DNA from: Paenibacillus alba
GTDB lineage: Bacteria > Bacillota > Bacilli > Paenibacillales > NBRC-103111
Direction: 5' to 3'
NCBI RefSeq assembly: GCF_013204855.1
Contig: NZ_JABMKZ010000002.1
Location: 620,001 to 684,000 of the forward strand
Length of the DNA: 64,000 bases
The notes under the pieces were generated by a model. It saw only the letters and a program-made list of their open reading frames with translations, searched no databases and had not been told where the DNA came from. A program made the position numbers and the translations under genes. Of this stretch, positions 34,534-44,549 are shown piece after piece. The stretch's first letter is position 1; every line of letters begins with the position of its first letter.

Positions 34534-35415
34534 TTATTTATTCATGAGTTTGAATAAGGCTTGGGTACCGCTATCTTCTTCACCACTCGCGGCTAACTGT
34601 TCATAGAGCGATTTGGCAAGCGTAAGTCCTGGAAGCTCCAGCTTCATTTCTTCCGCTGATTCGAGCGCGATTTTCATGTCTTTGATAAAATGCTTCACAT
34701 AAAAGCCCGGCGCAAAGTTGCCAGCGATCATGCGCGGCGCCAAATTGCTTAACGACCAGCTGCCTGCCGCGCCCGTTTCAATACTTTTGAGCACAGTCGT
34801 CGGGTCTAGCCCTGCTTTCTGTGCATAAACAAGCGCCTCAACAACGCCCATCATATTACTCGCGATGGCAATTTGGTTGCACATCTTGGTGTGCTGACCT
34901 GCACCCGCTGCACCTTGGTACACAATGTTGGTGCCAAGCTTCTCCAAAAGCGGCAGAACCTCATCAAATACACCACGCGTGCCGCCAACCATAATGGATA
35001 AACGCGCTTCCTTCGCACCGATATCCCCGCCGGAAACAGGAGCATCCAAAGCATACACTTGCCGTGTCAACGCTTCCTCGTAAATGCGTTTGGCCAATAT
35101 CGGACTTGACGTTGTCATATCAACGAGATAACTTCCTGCCTGAGCATTAGCAAGAATGCCATTCGCACCCAAATAAATCTCTTCAACGTCTGTTGGGAAC
35201 CCTACCATAGTGAAAATAACCTGACATTTGCCAGCTAATTCCCCCGGGGATGCTTCCCAATGTGCTCCTTGTTCGATTAATTCCTGTGCTTTGGATTTCG
35301 TGCGCGTAAAGATATGTACTTCATAGCCAGCTTGAATGAAATGACCAGCCATACTTTTGCCCATAACACCTGTGCCTATTAAGCCTATAACTGTTTCTGA
35401 CGGAATGAATGCCAC
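34534..35415 (-). CDS. Tartronate semialdehyde reductase-like beta-hydroxyacid dehydrogenase
   Basis: A 293-residue NAD(P)-dependent enzyme of the GarR/MmsB family: GLIGTGVMGKSMAGHFIQAG cofactor motif, substrate motif DAPVSGGDIGAKEARLSIMV, and the catalytic Lys in GAAGAGQHTKMCNQIAIASN. The start is GTG 35415, 9 nt after AGGTGG. An upstream TTG lacks a ribosome binding site. Coupling with glycerate kinase favours tartronate semialdehyde over 3-hydroxyisobutyrate as substrate (inference). Confidence 0.92.
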   Translation of the reverse strand: MAFIPSETVIGLIGTGVMGKSMAGHFIQAGYEVHIFTRTKSKAQELIEQGAHWEASPGELAGKCQVIFTMVGFPTDVEEIYLGANGILANAQAGSYLVDMTTSSPILAKRIYEEALTRQVYALDAPVSGGDIGAKEARLSIMVGGTRGVFDEVLPLLEKLGTNIVYQGAAGAGQHTKMCNQIAIASNMMGVVEALVYAQKAGLDPTTVLKSIETGAAGSWSLSNLAPRMIAGNFAPGFYVKHFIKDMKIALESAEEMKLELPGLTLAKSLYEQLAASGEEDSGTQALFKLMNK

Positions 35416-35516
35416 GATAATTGTCCACCTTTCCAAGCAATTGCAATTTTAACCTTAACTTATCATCGTCTGTGTTTCCGGTCAAATAACAAATGTGTAG
35501 CCGCGATAAAATTACT

Positions 35517-35545
35517 TTGACAGACATAGTATTTCGTTATATATT
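35517..35545 (+). promoter_or_regulatory. Sigma-A promoter of the padR operon
   Basis: Perfect -35 TTGACA, a 17-bp spacer and -10 TATATT, directly before the AGGAGGTG ribosome binding site. Confidence 0.8.
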
Positions 35546-35575
35546 GTAAAACAGGAGGTGAGGATTATTGTTGAC

Positions 35576-35896
35576 TTGAAAATAACATCCGATCTCATTC
35601 GGGGACATACAGATAGTATCATTCTTAAACTTTTACAATCGGGCGATAAATATGGCTATGAAATATCCAAGCTCGTGCAGGTGAGTTCCGGCGGAGAGTA
35701 TGAATTGAAGGAAGCTACCATGTACTCCAGTCTAAAACGTTTAGAACAGGAAGAAAGCATTTTCTCCTATTGGGGTGATGAAACGCAAGGCGGTCGAAGG
35801 AAGTACTATCAGATTACCGACAAAGGCAAAGAGACTTATTTAACCAACAAGCGAAATTGGGAACACGCGAAAACGATTCTCGATTTACTACTATAA
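35576..35896 (+). CDS. PadR-family transcriptional regulator
   Basis: A 106-residue winged-helix regulator of the PadR s1/s2 type (LKITSDLIRGHTDSIILKLL, KYGYEISKLV, ATMYSSLKRLEQEESIFSYW, GGRRKYYQITDKGKETYL). The start is not obvious. TTG 35576 gives the family-typical MKITSDL beginning but sits 17 nt from AGGAGG. GTG 35558 overlaps the ribosome binding site. It is followed 19 bp later by a pentapeptide-repeat protein, like PadR genes that precede DUF1700-type membrane or envelope genes. Confidence 0.9.
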   Translation: MKITSDLIRGHTDSIILKLLQSGDKYGYEISKLVQVSSGGEYELKEATMYSSLKRLEQEESIFSYWGDETQGGRRKYYQITDKGKETYLTNKRNWEHAKTILDLLL

Positions 35897-35915
35897 AGAA
35901 AGGCGGAATTCGTAA

Positions 35916-36632
35916 ATGAATCAACGGCTATCCGTATATTTAGATGAGATTTTTGCCCATTATGAAGATTTGAAACCGATCCAGGAGCTGAAAGAAGAGC
36001 TTTCGAGGGATTTACAAGAGCGTCTGCAGGATTTGCGTAAAGAAGGCTTTGACGAGGAAGCCGCCTTTCAGCGAACGATCTCATCCATTGGCGAAATTTC
36101 CGAATTAATTGAAAGCATCCATGCGAGCACGACCAAGCTGCAGCAAATAATCGGCATCGATTTTTCTATGCAAAATTTACAGAAATCTGATTTCAAAGAT
36201 ATTCAAGTCCATGATGGAAAATTTAACTACAGCAACCTGCAGGATTCGGATTTCAGCAATTCAGACCTATCCCATGCCTCCTTCAAATGCAGCAACTTAG
36301 ACCGCGTAAAATTTGATGGAACCAATTTGACTGGAGCTAAAATATCCAAATCCAATCTCAAAGGAGCCAGCTTTCGCAATTGTATCTTGAATCACGTTGA
36401 TTTCTCTTCCTCAGATTTAACCGGAGTTTGTCTGGATAACTTATCGTTCACCGGTACAACGTTTCATCATTCAGGTTTAAAAGGCACCACCTTCCGCAAT
36501 GCCACATTTCAAAGCTGCTCCTTCAAAACAGAGGTCAAAAAAGCTATTTTCGACGGTGCCCGTATGGATAAGGTGACTTACGCCTTTTTAAAAGCATTTA
36601 AAGCCGACCTAAGCAAGGTTACTATCATTTAG
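35916..36632 (+). CDS. Pentapeptide-repeat protein with DUF1700/permease-prefix-like N-terminus
   Basis: A 238-residue protein. Residues 1-70 (IQELKEELSRDLQERLQDLR, FDEEAAFQRTISSIGEISEL) resemble the helical prefix domain that PadR-linked DUF1700 or permease-prefix proteins carry. Residues about 88-230 are pentapeptide repeats of A(D/N)LXX form (LQKSDFKD, LQDSDFSNSDLSHASFKCSN, LDRVKFDGTNLTGAKISKSN) that should fold as a right-handed beta-helix. No membrane segment is seen. Co-transcribed with padR. The combination of both modules in one protein is uncommon in my experience; function unknown. Confidence 0.88.
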   Translation: MNQRLSVYLDEIFAHYEDLKPIQELKEELSRDLQERLQDLRKEGFDEEAAFQRTISSIGEISELIESIHASTTKLQQIIGIDFSMQNLQKSDFKDIQVHDGKFNYSNLQDSDFSNSDLSHASFKCSNLDRVKFDGTNLTGAKISKSNLKGASFRNCILNHVDFSSSDLTGVCLDNLSFTGTTFHHSGLKGTTFRNATFQSCSFKTEVKKAIFDGARMDKVTYAFLKAFKADLSKVTII

Positions 36633-36669
36633 CGCGAATACGCCAGGAAATAACCATCACATTCAATGT

Positions 36670-37012
36670 GCTTTTGCGGGGGTTGGGGGCTTTTTCTATT
36701 CCGAGACTGCCTTTTGGGCAGGCTCGGAGGGGTTTTAGCTACTTTGGGTAGCTGAGGCTGCTTTTTGGGCGGGCTCAGCTTGCTTTTGCGGGGGTTGGGG
36801 GCTTTTTCTATTCCGAGACTGCCTTTTGGGCAGGCTCGGAGGGGTTTGGCTACTTTGGGCTACTGAGGCTGCTTTTTTGGCGGGCTCAGCTTGCTTTTGC
36901 GGGGGTTGGGGGCTTTTTCTCTTCCGAGGCTGCCTTTTCGGCAGGCTCGGAGGGGCATTGGCTACTTTGGGTAGCTGAGGCTGCTTTTTGGGCGGGCTCA
37001 GCTGTCTTCTCA
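36670..37012 (+). repeat. Intergenic repeat family A, copy 3: 112-bp tandem array, three units
   Basis: Units begin at 36670, 36782 and 36893. Each carries hairpin X, CCGAGACTGCC-TTTTG-GGCAGGCTCGG, and hairpin Y, GCTGAGGCTGC-TTTTT-GGGCGGGCTCAGC, joined by GCTTTTGCGGGGGTTGGGGG and TTTGGCTACTTTGGG-like spacers. Centres are 36714, 36765, 36826, 36876, 36937 and 36988: distances 51, 61, 50, 61 and 51 bp. The units are more than 90 percent alike by eye, so the array is recent or kept uniform. Confidence 0.93.
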
Positions 37013-37055
37013 GGGATGTCAGTCAAACTCGATAGATGCTGATACCCTCCGTTAA

Positions 37056-37104
37056 CCAAAAAAGAACCTTCACCACAAATCAGTGGTTGAAGGTTCTTCT
37101 TTGG
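37056..37104 (-). terminator. Terminator of lacZ
   Basis: On the minus strand AAGAACCTTCA.CCAC pairs with GTGG.GAAGGTTCTT and is followed by TTTTTT. Its upstream arm is the unit repeated in tandem at 37090-37208. Confidence 0.8.
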
Positions 37105-37208
37105 TTAGTCGTTAAAGGTTCTTCTTTAGTCAGTAGTAGAAGGTTCCTCTTTAGTCAGTAGTAGCAGATTCCACTTTCCACTTTAGTCAGTATTAAAGGC
37201 TCCTCTTT
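37090..37208. repeat. 25-bp tandem repeat, five copies, derived from a terminator arm
   Basis: Units start at 37090, 37115, 37140, 37165 and 37196 (the fourth contains a 6-bp insertion). The consensus is AAGGTTCTTCTTTAGTCAGT followed by AGTAG. Each unit repeats the arm of the lacZ terminator, so the lacZ mRNA 3' end carries five alternative partners for the single complementary arm at 37061-37071. Confidence 0.85.
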
Positions 37209-37225
37209 CGCCTGCCCTCTTAGCA

Positions 37226-40506
<3,281 letters not shown>

Positions 40507-41367
40507 ATGGCCATAGATTACAGGAAATTTTTCGTCATTACCGAAACAGACCGCAAGCTCCCCCTCATCCTAGAAACGGTCGGTTACGAAATGGATCAAC
40601 TTTATTACAAGCGGGAAGAAGGCTATCCCTGCTTCCACTGGCTCCAATCGATTGAAGGAAGCGGAGAAATTATTCTCGAAACCGGAGCTGTTAAGCTGGG
40701 GGAAAATCAAGGGATGCTTCTGCCCGCTGGCATACCGCACGAATACAAGCTGTCTGCTTCCCGGTGGTCGACGTGGTATTTGACTTTCGACGGTGCCTTG
40801 GCGGCGTCCATCGTGTATGCATTAGAGATTCCGTTATCCACTGCCATCAGCTGGGGAAGCGAAACGCCTCTGTCCAGTATTCACGAGTACTACTACGAGA
40901 AATACCGCTACAGCTATGATTTCACCGGCATGAACGGTTCTCTGGAGGTATATCAATTCCTCACACTGCTCAAAAAACACGGCAACGTCAACAAAAGCGC
41001 CTCCTTCTCCCAAAGCCATGAGCGTTTGCTGCCGCTGTTGTTTCAGTTGGAAATAAGCTTTGCCTCTTCAGACACCGGTCTGCCTTGGATGGCTCAGCTT
41101 CTTGGGGTCAGTCCCCAGCATGTCAACACCTTATTTCGCAAGGCATTTGGTCTTTCGCCTTATCAATATTTGCTGCAGCTTCGCTTGCAGAAGTCCAAGG
41201 AATTCCTGATCGCTCAGCCCGGACTTACCGTTAAGCAAGTCGCAGAAGCTACCGGATTTCTCGATGCGTCTCATTTCATTTCCACTTTTCGCAAATCAAT
41301 CGGTTTGACCCCTGAGGTTTTCCGGAATCAATATAACCAAAAGAACCAACAGGAGGATCTCCGTTAG
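40507..41367 (+). CDS. AraC-family transcriptional regulator
   Basis: A 286-residue protein with an N-terminal cupin sensor (HWLQSIEGSGEIILETGAVK, NQGMLLPAGIPHEYKLSASR) and a C-terminal AraC helix-turn-helix pair (WMAQLLGVSPQHVNTLFRKA, VKQVAEATGFLDASHFISTF). Divergent from lacZ with 134 bp between starts, so it is the probable galactoside-responsive regulator of lacZ. Only about family-level similarity is seen to the other AraC regulator at 6560. Confidence 0.92.
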   Translation: MAIDYRKFFVITETDRKLPLILETVGYEMDQLYYKREEGYPCFHWLQSIEGSGEIILETGAVKLGENQGMLLPAGIPHEYKLSASRWSTWYLTFDGALAASIVYALEIPLSTAISWGSETPLSSIHEYYYEKYRYSYDFTGMNGSLEVYQFLTLLKKHGNVNKSASFSQSHERLLPLLFQLEISFASSDTGLPWMAQLLGVSPQHVNTLFRKAFGLSPYQYLLQLRLQKSKEFLIAQPGLTVKQVAEATGFLDASHFISTFRKSIGLTPEVFRNQYNQKNQQEDLR

Positions 41368-41390
41368 TTGTCCCAGCCTCAACCCAATAG

Positions 41391-41421
41391 AAAAGGACAG
41401 AACGATTGAGATCGTCTGTCC
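41391..41421 (-). terminator. Terminator of the gene at 41458
   Basis: GGACAGA..GAT-CTCA-ATC..TCTGTCC with TTTTCT following on the minus strand. It also lies behind the AraC gene on the plus strand. Confidence 0.7.
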
Positions 41422-41457
41422 GCTTAGATCAACTACTATTTCCCTACAACTCGATCA

Positions 41458-41748
41458 TTAGTGATTCGGAATAAAATCGTTGTGCGCTGCTAGCAGGTTT
41501 TGGACAAATATCTCAAAATCTGTTTTGCTAGAAGAAAACTTGAAATCGGTTACACCCGTATTAAAATCAATAATCGTTAAAGCTACGCGGTTCAATGGGT
41601 ACTCAGGAATCGGTTCAGAGGCAAGAGTAATATTTTTGAAAGGGTAAATGGATGTTTCACCGTACAAACGAAGTACAGTCAGATGATCATCTCTTAACTC
41701 CAAAGAAATATGTTGATCAGAATCAGTGAAACTTTTCAGTGTACTCAT
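41458..41748 (-). CDS. Small hypothetical protein (96 residues)
   Basis: A soluble 96-residue protein with alternating beta-like segments (ISLELRDDHLTVLRLYGETS, PLNRVALTIIDFNTGVTDFK) and a C-terminal helix. GGAGGATT precedes the ATG. No family is recognised. It has its own terminator and lies alone. Confidence 0.75.
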   Translation of the reverse strand: MSTLKSFTDSDQHISLELRDDHLTVLRLYGETSIYPFKNITLASEPIPEYPLNRVALTIIDFNTGVTDFKFSSSKTDFEIFVQNLLAAHNDFIPNH

Positions 41749-41837
41749 TCTTTATCAATCCTCCTCTTGTCCTCTATTTTACTCCAATTCTGCTAGATAA
41801 AGAAGCCCAAATCGAAAAAAATTCCTAATTCTTACCT

Positions 41838-41863
41838 GTTTCACTAGGAACTTATGAGGGTAC
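41838..41863 (+). promoter_or_regulatory. Sigma-B-like promoter of ctc
   Basis: GTTTCA, a 14-bp spacer and GGGTAC, 53 nt upstream of the L25/Ctc start. In B. subtilis ctc is a textbook sigma-B gene with this promoter type. Confidence 0.7.
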
Positions 41864-41915
41864 ATAGAGTTAGGGCTGAACGCTGCTTTTACCAACGCTA
41901 CGGAGGTGCCAGACA

Positions 41916-42518
41916 ATGAGTACAACGATTTTACTATCCGAAAGAACCGGTCCAGTTAAGACGCTAAGAGCACAGGGGCAAATCCCTGCTGTGGTGTATA
42001 GCTCGCGTATGGAATCCGAACATGTCACCGTTCCGGAAAAAGAAATCCGCGCATCACTGAAACGCAATCCGCATGCCATTCTGACTGTTGCTTTGCCATC
42101 CAACACGGAGCAGCCGGTGATGATCCACCATGTTCAGAAGGATTCCTTAACTGGGCAGCTGCTGCATATTGATTTTTTGCAAATTGATTTGAAAGAAAAG
42201 CTCGATACCTCCATCGCTGTTCATTTCACCGGGGATGCACAGGGAACCAAAGAGGGAGGCATCCTGCAAGTCGAGACCCATGAAGTTATGATTCGCTGTA
42301 TGCCAAATAAGCTGCCTGATTACCTGTCCCTTGATGTGAGTAAGCTCTTGATTGGCGAGCATCTGACAGTAGCTGATCTCGAAGTGCCTAAGGATGTTGA
42401 AGTGCTTTCAGATCCAGAGATCATCCTTGTCACGATTCTAGGCATTCAAAAGCTGGATGAAACCCTTGAGCCTTCCGCTGAAGCTGTGGATGAATCGGTG
42501 GAATCAGGCGTTTCCTGA
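41916..42518 (+). CDS. ctc: 50S ribosomal protein L25 / general stress protein Ctc
   Basis: A 200-residue TL5/CTC-type protein that binds 5S rRNA. The N-terminal L25 domain (LLSERTGPVKTLRAQGQIPA, VVYS) is at about residues 5-92 and the C-terminal beta-rich TL5 domain (LSLDVSKLLIGEHLTVADLE, VLSDPEIILVTILG) at 98-185, with an acidic tail. CGGAGGTG precedes the ATG. A sigma-B-like promoter upstream and terminator downstream make a stand-alone stress-inducible unit, away from the pth-mfd region where ctc often lies. Confidence 0.93.
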   Translation: MSTTILLSERTGPVKTLRAQGQIPAVVYSSRMESEHVTVPEKEIRASLKRNPHAILTVALPSNTEQPVMIHHVQKDSLTGQLLHIDFLQIDLKEKLDTSIAVHFTGDAQGTKEGGILQVETHEVMIRCMPNKLPDYLSLDVSKLLIGEHLTVADLEVPKDVEVLSDPEIILVTILGIQKLDETLEPSAEAVDESVESGVS

Positions 42519-42548
42519 AACACCCTTACAATAACTTATATGTAAACA

Positions 42549-42590
42549 AAACCGACTCTACGCATTTAATTGCACGGAGTCGGTTTTTTT
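42549..42590 (+). terminator. Terminator of ctc
   Basis: ACCGACTC.ACG...pairs with GAGTCGGT followed by seven T on the plus strand, about 30 nt past the stop. Confidence 0.9.
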
Positions 42591-42595
42591 ATGCA

Positions 42596-42790
42596 TCAAA
42601 AGGCATGAATCCTTGGGCTTTTAATTTTCCAAATGATAGCTTTATGCCGCTCGTCTCTAGCAACGATTGCTTTCAAGCTTTGAAGCACCTCAGCGGCCTG
42701 CTCCAAGTATTCCTTATCGCCAAACATGGCATAGAGTCTCATGTAATCATTGTAGGTATCGAGCCATTCATTGAAGTAAGAAGATGCCAT
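42596..42790 (-). CDS. Small helical hypothetical protein (64 residues)
   Basis: MASSYFNEWLDTYNDYMRLY followed by AAEVLQSLKAIVARDERHKA: a compact, charged, helical protein. ATG 42790 has GGGAGTG 6 nt upstream. It converges with ctc and shares the terminator region between them. No function is recognised; it looks like a conserved small Bacillales protein. Confidence 0.75.
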   Translation of the reverse strand: MASSYFNEWLDTYNDYMRLYAMFGDKEYLEQAAEVLQSLKAIVARDERHKAIIWKIKSPRIHAF

Positions 42791-42895
42791 CTCTATCACT
42801 CCCTTGCTTCAATGATAGAGTAAAAACATTAAACCACGATGAGTAGAAGATTAAACTTTTGTAAGATTCGTATTTTTATGAATACTTAAGCTGAG

Positions 42896-43564
42896 CTAGT
42901 CAATAAGCGCGTACAATTCATGCATGGGTCTGATAAAATTATGCTTCATCTCAGCCGCAGCCAAATTCGCGTCACGATCTGCCAACGCTGCAATAATCGC
43001 TGTGTGCTCTTCAACAGAAGTCAGCGTCTCCGCGACGGGTTGCTGAAGGAAAACGTACTTAAATCTTCGAATATGTATTTGCAGTGAGGCGCTAAATGAA
43101 GTGATATAGGCATTATCGGCGACCTCAATAATCAAATTATGGAACTGCTCATCCAGCTCCATGGCTTGGTAAGGCTGCCCGCCTGTGATGGCTTCGCTGA
43201 ACCCAGCGTTCAGCTCCTTCAGCATTTCAATTTGCTCCGGCTTAATGAGCTGTGCGGCATATTCCGCTGCCAGTGCATGAAGCGCGGCGAGCGTTGGATA
43301 CATTTTCAGAATATCGTCTTTCTCGATATTCGTCACTCGGGTTTCTTTGCCCGGATGCATGGAAACCAAGCCCTGCACTTCCAAGAGCTGAAAAGCTTCC
43401 CTAATCGGGGTTCGGCTGACAGCCAAGGATTCAGCTAATTCAGCGTCTATTAGTTTCTCTCCTGGATGAAGCGTTCCTTCAATGATCCATCTTTGGATTT
43501 GCGAGAGTGCGCGTTCTTTGGCTGACATACGTATCGGTGTAGCAAAATTAGTGGGTACAGGCAT
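42896..43564 (-). CDS. GntR-family regulator (FadR subfamily, FCD ligand domain)
   Basis: A 222-residue protein with GntR winged helix at residues about 15-80 (SQIQRWIIEGTLHPGEKLID, AELAESLAVSRTPIREAFQL) and an all-helical FCD effector domain (ELDEQFHNLIIEVADNAYIT, EHTAIIAALADRDANLAAAE) with the metal-binding-type Asp/His pattern. GGAGG precedes ATG 43564. There is no adjacent enzyme gene in an operon, so the target is unknown. FCD regulators usually respond to carboxylates or uronates. Confidence 0.92.
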   Translation of the reverse strand: MPVPTNFATPIRMSAKERALSQIQRWIIEGTLHPGEKLIDAELAESLAVSRTPIREAFQLLEVQGLVSMHPGKETRVTNIEKDDILKMYPTLAALHALAAEYAAQLIKPEQIEMLKELNAGFSEAITGGQPYQAMELDEQFHNLIIEVADNAYITSFSASLQIHIRRFKYVFLQQPVAETLTSVEEHTAIIAALADRDANLAAAEMKHNFIRPMHELYALID

Positions 43565-43650
43565 CTATCCAATCCTCCATCAGCATAACATTATATGCAA
43601 TATATCGGATCTCGATAATCGATGCAAGCATTTTCAGTTTCGAACGTCTT

Positions 43651-44364
43651 TTACTCATCAAAAATGAGGTCATTGTACTTCACTTTCTCTTTGCTTGTTA
43701 CAATCAAAAGCTCTTGCAGCGCATCATATTGAAAGTGATACACGTCAACGAACTCCTGCCCCGCTCCGAAGCCGCCTGTCAGAACGAGCTCCTCACTCTG
43801 AATTTGCAAAGAGCGATGCGGAATTTGACTGATCTGAGGCACAATTTGCCCGTCATTCAGCATCAGCTTGAGCGGAAAGGCTTTTCCTTCTTTTACGCCA
43901 AAAAAATAAGTCTCCAGGCCATGACAATCCGTATACCTAGGAACAAAGGCGAGGATGTCGATGCCTCCCAATTGGAAATGCTGCATTGGAGTCGGCGCCT
44001 CACCCTGCTGCACGATTTCAAAATCATCGGGAAATTCCGAGACCTTGCTTGAGCCCCCCTCTGACGAGGACTCCCACCACGCTTCATAGTGACCTGACCA
44101 TCGTAAATCCGTCTCTTGGCCATAACAGCTAGGTGCTCCTAATGGAGCGGCCACAGCTTGGCTCAAAGGCTTGATAAGCAGCTTCCCTTCAGGAAGCGTG
44201 CCGATAGCTCTTATCAAATGATCTTCTTTGTTCCACTGAGCTTGCTCAGCAGCGGGCGAAGCAGCAGGCTGAATGAGAGGTGACCGATCTTTGTCTGCAC
44301 AAGCGGACAAGGCAAGAATGAAATTCAAAACAACCAACGACATATAGTTTGATTTGTTAAGCAC
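43651..44364 (-). CDS. Predicted lipoprotein, unknown function
   Basis: A 237-residue protein starting at GTG 44364, 11 nt after GGAGG. The beginning MLNKSNYMSLVVLNFILALS AC carries a lipobox (LALSAC), and an Ala/Pro-rich linker follows. The mature part is soluble and ends YNDLIFDE. No domain recognised. An upstream in-frame ATG at 44385 overlaps the ribosome binding site. It is monocistronic next to a GntR regulator. Confidence 0.8.
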   Translation of the reverse strand: MLNKSNYMSLVVLNFILALSACADKDRSPLIQPAASPAAEQAQWNKEDHLIRAIGTLPEGKLLIKPLSQAVAAPLGAPSCYGQETDLRWSGHYEAWWESSSEGGSSKVSEFPDDFEIVQQGEAPTPMQHFQLGGIDILAFVPRYTDCHGLETYFFGVKEGKAFPLKLMLNDGQIVPQISQIPHRSLQIQSEELVLTGGFGAGQEFVDVYHFQYDALQELLIVTSKEKVKYNDLIFDE

Positions 44365-44549
44365 TGCGACTATAGCCTCCTTCATAGAACAATGCGGCTC
44401 TCTTTCGAGGGAAGTTGCCTACATTAGACTATTTCACATCGAAAAAAGTTCCAATTTCTACCTATTATTTTTTGAAATAAATGAACATAATAAAGCCTTG
44501 CAGCGCTTAATTCCTATTACAGGAACAAGCGGCCGCAAGGCCGATAAAA

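Larger units (their letters stand above)
36633..37225. other. 590-bp convergent gap
   Basis: Lies between the 3' ends of the pentapeptide gene (plus) and lacZ (minus). It holds the three-unit family A array, the lacZ terminator and a 25-bp tandem repeat. No gene is seen. Confidence 0.75.
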
